Of a DNA stretch of 18,452 nucleotides, positions 1-6,272 are shown in pieces (the first letter of the stretch is position 1; each line of letters opens with the position of its first letter). Made by a program: the position numbers and the translations under genes. The DNA is from an uncultured Solirubrobacterales bacterium (GTDB lineage: Bacteria; Actinomycetota; Thermoleophilia; Solirubrobacterales; Solirubrobacteraceae): the NCBI GenBank assembly GCA_903959665.1, contig CAJBXY010000005.1, positions 1 through 18,452 of the forward strand. Reading direction: 5' to 3'. Under the pieces are notes generated by a model. It searched no databases. It was given only the letters and a program-made list of their open reading frames with translations, and was not told the origin of the DNA.

Positions 1-564
1 ATCACCGGTGTTGAATCGCCCGACTCGGGAGAGGTTCTGATTGACGGACATGACCTGCGTGATATCGACGGAAACGATTATCGCCGCAGGATTGGAACAG
101 TCATTCAGGGCGGGCAACTCTTGGCAGGGTCGATCTTGGACAACATTTCAGGTGGCGCAGAGATTTCCGAGGATGCTGCTTGGCGCGCGGCCGACGCGGC
201 ATCGATCGGAGACGAAATCCGGGCGATGCCGATGAAACTGAACTCACTCGTTAGCACCAGCACGTTCTCTGGCGGGCAGGCCCAGCGAATTCTGATTGCG
301 CGCGCGTTGGCGCGCGATCCAAAGATTCTGCTTTTCGACGAGGCAACCAGCGCACTGGATAACGAGAGCCAAGATGTAGTGATGGAATCGATCAGCAAAC
401 TTGATCTGACCCGCGTGGTAATCGCTCACCGCCTCTCGACCGTGATGAATGCCGACCGGATCTTGCTGATCGCAGACGGGCAGCTGCTCGAAGAGGGCAC
501 CTATCGATCGCTAATGGACCAAGATGGACTTTTCGCCAAGCTCGCGAAGCGGCAGTTGTCTTGA
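1..564 (+). CDS. ABC exporter ATPase, NHLM/NHLP bacteriocin type (3' end only)
   Basis: The gene enters from the left edge, and 187 codons plus a TGA stop are visible. It is the C-terminal two-thirds of an ABC nucleotide-binding domain. Seen in order (window residues): Q-loop Gln36 in VIQGGQ, an ABC signature FSGGQ at 89-93 (usual LSGGQ), Walker B ILLFDE at 109-114 followed by ATSALDN, and the switch His143 in IAHRLST. The Walker A motif and any membrane or peptidase domain lie upstream. The phrases GVESPDSGEV, DEIRAMPM, SALDN-SQ, LDLTRVVIAHRLSTV and the DGLFAKLAKRQ ending are, from memory, typical of transporters of the NHLM (nitrile-hydratase-leader microcin) family, which export leader-bearing ribosomal peptides. 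Base composition is lower in GC than its neighbours (sampled lines 48-57%). Being an ABC exporter ATPase is near certain; the NHLM subtype is a recognition by eye. Confidence 0.9.
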   Translation: MTGVESPDSGEVLIDGHDLRDIDGNDYRRRIGTVIQGGQLLAGSILDNISGGAEISEDAAWRAADAASIGDEIRAMPMKLNSLVSTSTFSGGQAQRILIARALARDPKILLFDEATSALDNESQDVVMESISKLDLTRVVIAHRLSTVMNADRILLIADGQLLEEGTYRSLMDQDGLFAKLAKRQLS

Positions 565-574
565 GCGCGTGATC

Positions 575-1414
575 TCAGCCGCTGAAGGCGCTGATCTCGC
601 GCGCGACGGCGACCGGGTCGTCGTAAGCGGCAAGGTAGCCGGTCCGCGGCAGCATTCGAAGTTGTGCGTCCGGCAGCAGGTCGAGTGCCTCTTCGGCCGC
701 TACCGGCGGGTGGCGTGGGTCTTCTTCGGGCCAGAGCAAGAGCACGGGGAAGTTCATCTCGGAGTAGGCCTCGATCAGTTCGCGCTGAACGCAGTTTGGG
801 CGGCTGCGGGCGAAGACCGCCCACGAGCGCGCGAGGTTGCTGTTGCCTCCAGCATCGGCGAATGAGCGCCGCGCGAGCTCGGTCGCTTCGGCGTTGCCGC
901 GTGCGCTCAGCCGCTGCGCGCGGCCTGGGCGCAGCGCGAACGGCGCGCCCCGCATCAGCACACGGTCAACCCCTGGCAGCGAGCCAAGCCGCGCCAGTGC
1001 CAGCCACGCGGCCCACTCGCGGTCGCCGCTGGCGCCGCGGTGAAGCCGGTTGGCGAGCACGATCAGCTTTGAGGGCTTCAGCTGCCCGGCCGCGACCGCG
1101 CGCAGCGTCAGTTCAACTCCAAGCCCGTGGCCGCCGACGACCGGCCGCGCGCCTCCAACGTCATTGCAGAAACCGGCGACCACTTCGGCCAGCCAGTCGA
1201 GCGAGTAGGGGTGGTGGGGGCGGTCTTCGGAATCGCCGTGCAGTGGCAGGTCAGGCAGGACGACGCGGAAGCGATGCTCAAGCTCCTCGACCAGCGGCAC
1301 AAATTCGCGGTAGCTGAGCAGCTCCGAATGCCAGAGGATCAGCGCTGGGCCGGTTCCCTGCTCGCGGTAGGCAACGCGGGCTCCGTCGCTGTGGTGGTAG
1401 AGCCGCAGCCGCAT
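575..1414 (-). CDS. Alpha/beta-hydrolase-fold protein lacking catalytic Ser and His
   Basis: This 279-residue protein has the layout of an alpha/beta-hydrolase: an N-terminal strand pair, RVVLPDLPLHGDS at 50-62, the nucleophile-elbow region VVGGHGLGVEL at 92-102, a helical cap, then FPVLLLWPEEDP at 222-233 and a C-terminal MLPRTGYLAAYDDP at 254-267. In active family members the elbow is G-x-S-x-G; here the Ser position is Gly97 (codon GGG at 1126-1124). The usual GH of the catalytic histidine is replaced by Gly-Tyr260. The acidic position (Glu231/Asp232) remains, and the HG oxyanion motif after the first strand reads WHSELL. The protein is therefore predicted to be catalytically inactive or to use another chemistry. 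It starts 9 bp after the PPK2 stop, so the two are probably one transcript. The fold is well supported; the function is unknown. Confidence 0.85.
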   Translation of the reverse strand: MRLRLYHHSDGARVAYREQGTGPALILWHSELLSYREFVPLVEELEHRFRVVLPDLPLHGDSEDRPHHPYSLDWLAEVVAGFCNDVGGARPVVGGHGLGVELTLRAVAAGQLKPSKLIVLANRLHRGASGDREWAAWLALARLGSLPGVDRVLMRGAPFALRPGRAQRLSARGNAEATELARRSFADAGGNSNLARSWAVFARSRPNCVQRELIEAYSEMNFPVLLLWPEEDPRHPPVAAEEALDLLPDAQLRMLPRTGYLAAYDDPVAVAREISAFSG

Positions 1415-1423
1415 CGGCGACGG

Positions 1424-2197
1424 CTAGAGGCCGATCTCCGAGGCCGGCGGAAGCGCGAAGTTGTGTGAGGCGCAGCCGCGTTCGATCTCCTCGATCACGG
1501 CGTCGATCACGGCGATCCGCGCAAAGCGCTTCTGCTCAGCTGCGATCACGTGCCAAGGCGCCCAGTCGGTGCTCGTTCGCTCGATCATCTCGTCGACGGC
1601 GTCCGAGTAGTCGTCCCAGCGGTCACGGTTGCGCCAATCCTCATCGGTCAGCTTCCATGCCTTCAGTGGGTCGGCTTCGCGCTGCTTGAAGCGCTTGAGC
1701 TGCATCCCCGGTGAGATTTCAAGCCAGAGCTTGACGATGATCAGCCCTTCGAGGCTGAGCGAGCGTTCGTAGTCAACGATCTCCGAGTAAGCCCGCTGCC
1801 ACTGCTCTGTCGTCGCGAAGCCCTCCACCCGTTCAACCAGCACGCGGCCGTACCAAGTGCGGTCGAAGACGGCCATTCCGCCAAGGCCGGGGAGCCACTC
1901 GCTGAAGCGCTGGAGGTAGAAGTGGCGCTTCTCGTCCGGCGTTGGAGCGGCGAACTGAACTACGCGCACGTGGCGCGCGTCGAGTGGCGCGACGAGGCGG
2001 CGGATCGCCCCACCCTTGCCGGCGGCATCCCAGCCTTCAATGCAGATCAGCAGCCCGGGGCCGATCTTTCCGTCGCCAAGCTTTCCACCGAGCGCCAGTC
2101 GCAGCTGATCCATCCGGCGGCTGCGGTCGCTCAGCAGCTGCTCGTAATCCTTACGTGAGAGCTTCTGTGTCAGGTCCAACTCTGAACGGATAGTCAT
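1424..2197 (-). CDS. ppk2: Polyphosphate kinase 2 family (class II-like, polyP:AMP phosphotransferase)
   Basis: The 257-residue product is a single-domain PPK2. These cytosolic P-loop enzymes move phosphate between polyphosphate and nucleotides. Visible motifs are Walker A EGWDAAGKGG at 54-63, Walker B FDRTWYGRVLVERVEGF starting at 111 (Asp112), and the lid region ISPGMQLKRFKQRE at 161-174 followed by DPLKAWKLTDEDWRNRDRWDDY. The WDAAGKGGAIRRL and DEDWRNR wording resembles polyphosphate:AMP phosphotransferases (class II, AMP to ADP) more than the GRDAAGKGG of class I; this is inference. The ATG at 2197 (MTIRSELDL) was chosen. An in-frame ATG at 2281 would add 28 unconserved residues and overlap the divergent marR start. 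The gene heads a likely two-gene operon with the degenerate hydrolase. Confidence 0.92.
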   Translation of the reverse strand: MTIRSELDLTQKLSRKDYEQLLSDRSRRMDQLRLALGGKLGDGKIGPGLLICIEGWDAAGKGGAIRRLVAPLDARHVRVVQFAAPTPDEKRHFYLQRFSEWLPGLGGMAVFDRTWYGRVLVERVEGFATTEQWQRAYSEIVDYERSLSLEGLIIVKLWLEISPGMQLKRFKQREADPLKAWKLTDEDWRNRDRWDDYSDAVDEMIERTSTDWAPWHVIAAEQKRFARIAVIDAVIEEIERGCASHNFALPPASEIGL

Positions 2198-2279
2198 CGG
2201 ACTGCTAAATCTGCCACAGCTGGCCGATCGGCGCACGGCGCCCCGCTCCGTCCGCCTCAGCCAGAAAGATTCGCCCTGC

Positions 2280-2711
2280 ATGACTCTCGTTCCCGACGAC
2301 CCTCTGGCGCACCGCGCGCTGGAGTCGCTGCTTCACGCCGAAGCGAGCGTCAGGCGGCGTTTAGCGGGAGACCTTGAGCGCGAAGGGCTTTCGGCGAGCG
2401 GCTTCTTCGTGCTTGTCGTGCTCGTCAGCGCCGGCGGCGAATTGGAGCTGCGCGCACTTCGCCACCGCCTCCAAACCTCAAAGGCCAACGCGACTGAGCT
2501 GATCGACACGCTCGTGATTCGCGGCCTCGTTACGCGCAGCCGGATGGCCGTTGATCGCCGCACCGTGCTGGTCGCACTGACGCCCTCCGGAAGAGCAACC
2601 GTCGACCGCTGCTTCCCCGAACACAGCGAGCGCGTGCAGCGCGCCTTCGCCGTTTTGAACGAGGAAGAGAAGCGTTCGCTGGCAGTGATCTGCCGCAAGC
2701 TCGCAGCGTGA
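2280..2711 (+). CDS. MarR-family transcriptional regulator
   Basis: The 143-residue protein shows the winged-helix pattern of MarR repressors. There is an N-terminal dimerisation helix (HRALESLLHAEASVRRRL), a region with GLSASGFFVLVVLVSAG, a recognition-helix segment with SKANATELIDTLVIRGLVTR at about 75-94, and a wing with DRRTVLVALTPSGRATVD at about 99-116. A C-terminal helix (EEEKRSLAVICRKL) completes the dimer interface. MarR proteins bind palindromic operators near their own promoters and usually release DNA on binding a small ligand. The gene diverges from PPK2 across an 82-bp gap, so it may control itself and PPK2 plus the hydrolase. It could equally be an independent regulator, because I see no clear palindrome in the gap. 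The ligand is not predictable. Confidence 0.88.
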   Translation: MTLVPDDPLAHRALESLLHAEASVRRRLAGDLEREGLSASGFFVLVVLVSAGGELELRALRHRLQTSKANATELIDTLVIRGLVTRSRMAVDRRTVLVALTPSGRATVDRCFPEHSERVQRAFAVLNEEEKRSLAVICRKLAA

Positions 2712-2747
2712 AGCGCGCCGCGCGCCGCCGATCTGCCGCCGCCTTGC

Positions 2748-2753
2748 GAGAAT
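2748..2753 (+). promoter_or_regulatory. -10-like box (TGC-GAGAAT) before ileS
   Basis: GAGAAT preceded by TGC ends 10 nt before the chosen ileS ATG at 2764. It contains the first two bases of the alternative ATG at 2752, which argues against that start. Confidence 0.45.
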
Positions 2754-2763
2754 GGAGCGCTCG

Positions 2764-5700
2764 ATGTCCTCGCCTCCGCGCCCAGTAGATCCAAACGCCT
2801 CATTCCCCGAGCTCGAAGAGCAGGTCTTGGAGCGCTGGCGGGAGCGCGACGTCTTTGCTGAATCTCTCCGCCGCCGCGAGGGCGCCGAGCCGTGGGTCTT
2901 CTATGAGGGGCCGCCAACCGCGAACGGCAAGCCGGGCTCGCACCACGTGCTGGCGCGCGTCTTCAAAGACATCTACCCGCGCTACAAAACGATGCAAGGC
3001 CACTACGTCGAGCGCAAGGGTGGCTGGGACTGCCACGGACTTCCGGTTGAGATCACGGTCGAGCAGGAGCTGGGAATTTCATCGAAGGCTGAGATCGAAG
3101 AGTTCGGCATCGCCGAGTTCAACCAGAAGTGCCGCGACTCTGTCTTTACCTTCCTCGACGAGTGGGATCGGCTGACCGAGCGGATCGGCTTTTGGATCGA
3201 TCTTGATGACGCCTACCGCACGCTCGACTCCGGCTACGTCGAGTCTGTTTGGTGGGCGCTGAAGCAGATCTGGGACAAGGAGATGCTTTACGAGGGCCAC
3301 AAGGTTGTCCCTTACTGCCCGCGCTGTGGCACCTCGCTCTCCTCGCATGAGGTCGCCCAGGGCTACAAGGATGTGATCGACGCCAGCGTCTTCGTCCGCT
3401 TCCCACTGATCGAAGCAGAGGCTCCGCTGGAGGCCGGCGACGAGCTGATCGTCTGGACAACGACGCCATGGACTTTGGTCTCCAACGCTGCCGTCGCAGT
3501 TGATCCGAAGCTGACGTACGTCCGCGCGAAGGTTCCCGGAGACGACGCGGTGATGGTTGTTGCCGAGGCGCTCGTCGGGCGCGTGCTCGGCGAGGAGGTA
3601 GAGGTTCTGGACCGCTTCCCAGGCGCCGATCTGGAGGGCGCTAGCTACGAGCCTCCGTTCGATTTCATCACCGCCGCCGACTGGGGCGAGCGCGGCCAGA
3701 CCGTACTGGCCGCCGATTTCGTAACCGACCAGGACGGCTCAGGCCTCGTCCACACCGCCGTCGCTTTCGGCGAAGACGATTACCGCCTCGGCCAGCAGGC
3801 CGGGCTCGCGGTTGTCAACCCGGTCCGCCTCGACGGCACCTACGACGAGCGGATCGGCCCGTACGAAGGGCGCTTCGTCAAGGACTGCGACGCCGACCTC
3901 GTAGCCGACCTCAAAGCCCGCGGCAAGCTGCTGCGCAGCGAGCGGTACGAGCACTCCTATCCGCACTGCTGGCGCTGCTCAACGCCGCTGCTCTACTACG
4001 CCAAGCCATCCTGGTACATCGCCACCTCGCAGATCCGCGACCAGATGCTGGCCGCCAACGAGACGATCGACTGGAACCCGCCGCACATCAAGGAGGGCCG
4101 CTTCGGCGACTGGCTGCGCGGCAACGTTGACTGGGCGATCTCGCGCGAGCGCTACTGGGGCACGCCGCTGCCAATCTGGCGCTGCGCCAACGGCCACGCC
4201 GAGTGCGTTGGCTCGTTCGAGCAGCTCAAAGAGCTCTCCGGCGTGTTGATCGACGATCCGCACCGCCCTTACGTCGACGACGTCGGCTTCCCTTGCCCGC
4301 AGTGCAGCGAGCCGATGGCGCGCGTCCCCGAGGTAGTTGACGTGTGGTTCGACTCCGGCGCGATGCCGTTCGCTCAGTACCACGCGCCGTTCGAGAACGA
4401 AGCGAAGTTTGAGCAGCGCTTCCCGGCCGACTTCATCTGCGAGGCGATCGATCAAACGCGCGGCTGGTTCTACTCGCTGCTGGCGGTCTCAACGCTGCTC
4501 TTTGGCAAGTCCTCCTACGAGGCCGTCGTCTGCCTTGGCCACATCCGTGACGAGGACGACCGCAAGATGAGCAAGTCGATCGGCAACGTCGTCGAGCCGT
4601 GGGAGATCCTCGACCGCTTCGGCGCCGACGCGATGCGCTGGTACTTCTTCACCGCCAAGCAGCCATGGGACGGCTACCGCTTCTCCGTCGATGCCGTTGG
4701 TGATGGCGTACGACTCTTCCTCAAGCAGCTTTGGAACAGTTACTCGTTCCTGGTTCTTTACGAAAACGCGGCCGGCGAGAATCAGATCGAAGGCGAAGAG
4801 ACCGAGCTTGACCTCTGGCTGCGCTCGCGCCTTGCGGCGACGGTCGAGGAGGTAACCGAAGCGCTCGACGGCTTCGACGCCACCAGCGGCGGCCGTGCGA
4901 TCGCCGCCTTTGTCGACGATCTTTCGAACTGGTACGTGCGGCGCTCGCGCAGGCGCTTCTGGGAGGGCGACGCCGTCGCAATCGCGACGCTGCGCGAGGC
5001 TTTGATCACGGTTTCGAAGCTGCTCGCCCCGTTTACCCCCTTCATCGCCGATGAGATCTACGACAACCTCGACGGCAGCGAGCCGTCGGTTCATCTCTGT
5101 GATTGGCCGCAGCCGGGCGCGGCGCGCGACCTTGGTCTTGAGACGGCGATGGCGACGGCCCGCGAGACGGTGCGCCTCGGCCTTGCCGCGCGCGGCCAGG
5201 CGAAGATCAAGCTGCGCCAACCGCTGCGCGAAGCGGTCGTCGTTGCCGCCGGCCCGGAGCGCGAAGCGATCGAGCAGCTCGCTGGAATTGTTGAGGACGA
5301 GCTGAACGTTGAGGAGCTGCGCTTCGTTGACAACGCCGACGAGCTCGGTTCCTACGAGGTGAAGGCCAACTACCGAACGCTGGGGCCGCGCTTTGGCAAG
5401 AAGATGCCGCTCGTGGCAGCGGCCGTCGCTGCGCTCGACCCCGCCCACGTGGCGGCGACGCTGCGTGAAGGTGGCAGCGTCGGCGTCGTCGTCGACGGCG
5501 ACGAGCACCCGCTTGGCGAGGATGATCTGCTGCTGGCGATGGCGCCGCTCGGCGGCTACCAGCTCGAGCGCGAAGGCTCGCACGCAGTCGCGCTTGATCT
5601 TCAGCTCGACGACGAGCTGCTGCGCCGCGGCCTCGCGCGCGAAGTGATTCACGCCGTCCAGAACGCGCGCAAGGAGGCGGGGCTGGCGGTCGAGGATCGT

Positions 5701-5874
5701 ATTGCGCTTGAGCTAAGCGGCGACGAAGCGATGCTGGCCGCTGCGCGCGAATATCAGCAGTTGATCGCCGATGAGGCGCTGGCGACGAGCGTCGAGATCA
5801 CCGACGCGCTGGAAGGCGCATCGGCGACCACGCTCGACGGTCACGAACTGCTGATCAAGCTCGAGAAAGCGTGA
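2764..5874 (+). CDS. ileS: Isoleucyl-tRNA synthetase, long type (IleS2) with GSHH signature
   Basis: The 1036-residue class I synthetase charges tRNA-Ile in the cytosol. Seen motifs are PPTANGKPGSHHV with the HIGH position reading Gly58-Ser-His-His61, WDCHGLPVE from Trp88, zinc-type CPRC and CWRC pairs, a CP1 editing domain with VWTTTPWTL near 230-238 and GEDDYRLGQ, RETRGWFYSL-like EAIDQTRGWFYSL, and KMSKS at 601-605. The length near 1040 and the sequence style match the eukaryote-like IleRS2 found in actinobacteria rather than the roughly 940-residue E. coli form. Two ATGs are possible. I chose 2764 because GGAG lies 6 nt upstream and because the ATG at 2752 overlaps a -10-like GAGAAT; starting at 2752 adds only four residues. 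Its stop is 2 bp from the trxA stop (tail to tail). Confidence 0.97.
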   Translation: MSSPPRPVDPNASFPELEEQVLERWRERDVFAESLRRREGAEPWVFYEGPPTANGKPGSHHVLARVFKDIYPRYKTMQGHYVERKGGWDCHGLPVEITVEQELGISSKAEIEEFGIAEFNQKCRDSVFTFLDEWDRLTERIGFWIDLDDAYRTLDSGYVESVWWALKQIWDKEMLYEGHKVVPYCPRCGTSLSSHEVAQGYKDVIDASVFVRFPLIEAEAPLEAGDELIVWTTTPWTLVSNAAVAVDPKLTYVRAKVPGDDAVMVVAEALVGRVLGEEVEVLDRFPGADLEGASYEPPFDFITAADWGERGQTVLAADFVTDQDGSGLVHTAVAFGEDDYRLGQQAGLAVVNPVRLDGTYDERIGPYEGRFVKDCDADLVADLKARGKLLRSERYEHSYPHCWRCSTPLLYYAKPSWYIATSQIRDQMLAANETIDWNPPHIKEGRFGDWLRGNVDWAISRERYWGTPLPIWRCANGHAECVGSFEQLKELSGVLIDDPHRPYVDDVGFPCPQCSEPMARVPEVVDVWFDSGAMPFAQYHAPFENEAKFEQRFPADFICEAIDQTRGWFYSLLAVSTLLFGKSSYEAVVCLGHIRDEDDRKMSKSIGNVVEPWEILDRFGADAMRWYFFTAKQPWDGYRFSVDAVGDGVRLFLKQLWNSYSFLVLYENAAGENQIEGEETELDLWLRSRLAATVEEVTEALDGFDATSGGRAIAAFVDDLSNWYVRRSRRRFWEGDAVAIATLREALITVSKLLAPFTPFIADEIYDNLDGSEPSVHLCDWPQPGAARDLGLETAMATARETVRLGLAARGQAKIKLRQPLREAVVVAAGPEREAIEQLAGIVEDELNVEELRFVDNADELGSYEVKANYRTLGPRFGKKMPLVAAAVAALDPAHVAATLREGGSVGVVVDGDEHPLGEDDLLLAMAPLGGYQLEREGSHAVALDLQLDDELLRRGLAREVIHAVQNARKEAGLAVEDRIALELSGDEAMLAAAREYQQLIADEALATSVEITDALEGASATTLDGHELLIKLEKA

Positions 5875-5876
5875 AC

Positions 5877-6206
5877 TTAGGCGCTTAGTGCGTTGTTGAG
5901 CTCTTGCTCAATCCGCGGTTTTGGCTGCGCGCCGACGATCTGAGCGGCGGCGGCGCCGTTCTTGAACAGGATCATCGTCGGGATCGACATCACGCCGAAG
6001 TTGGCTGCCGTCTGCTGGTTATCGTCGATGTTGAGCTTGACGACGCGAACGTCATCACGCTCCGAATCGATCTGCTCGAGAACCGGGCCGACCATCTTGC
6101 AGGGGCCGCACCAAGGAGCCCAGAAGTCAACCAGAATCGGTGTCTCCGATGAGGCCTCTACTACGTCCGCTTGGAAGCTGCTGTCGCTGATCTCGGGAAG
6201 TGCCAT
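5877..6206 (-). CDS. trxA: Thioredoxin
   Basis: This 109-residue cytosolic dithiol-disulfide oxidoreductase has the classic active site WCGPCK at residues 32-37, preceded by LVDFWAPW, and the cis-proline loop SIPTMILFKNG near 74-84. Length and motifs are those of ordinary thioredoxin 1. Unlike most genes here it has a good Shine-Dalgarno sequence, AAGGAG, 7 nt before the ATG, and a real leader region with an AT-rich palindrome. It follows pyk in the same direction with a 66-bp gap, so it can be driven by its own promoter or read through from pyk. No thioredoxin reductase gene is nearby. Confidence 0.97.
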   Translation of the reverse strand: MALPEISDSSFQADVVEASSETPILVDFWAPWCGPCKMVGPVLEQIDSERDDVRVVKLNIDDNQQTAANFGVMSIPTMILFKNGAAAAQIVGAQPKPRIEQELNNALSA

Positions 6207-6213
6207 TGCGCTG

Positions 6214-6219
6214 CTCCTT
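6214..6219 (-). promoter_or_regulatory. Shine-Dalgarno site of trxA
   Basis: Reading leftward, AAGGAG is followed by seven bases and then the trxA ATG. It stands out because most other starts in this window have no such site. Confidence 0.8.
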
Positions 6220-6246
6220 AACTTTCAAATCGGTGGATACAGATAC

Positions 6247-6265
6247 CACTATACAAAGTGTAGTG
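6247..6265. promoter_or_regulatory. 19-bp near-palindrome in the trxA leader/promoter region (possible operator)
   Basis: CACTATACAAAGTGTAGTG pairs with its own reverse complement at 7 of 9 positions, around a single central base. It lies in the AT-rich 66-bp gap between the pyk stop and trxA start, about 40 bp before the trxA ATG. On the minus strand it overlaps TTGTAT and TATAGT hexamers that could be promoter parts. It has no following T-run, so a terminator of pyk is less likely than a binding site for a dimeric regulator. The core TACA-AAG-TGTA resembles BlaI/CopY-type boxes (TACAnnTGTA) but with one extra spacer base. Confidence 0.5.
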
Positions 6266-6272
6266 ACCCGTC

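Noticed and set aside
664..1317. Open frame of 217 codons on the plus strand
   Set aside because: Its Arg/Ala-rich product is antisense to the alpha/beta-hydrolase gene, which has a clear fold pattern.
4489..5652. Open frame of 387 codons on the minus strand
   Set aside because: It mirrors the 3' half of ileS, whose motifs are unmistakable; the antisense product has no recognisable domain.
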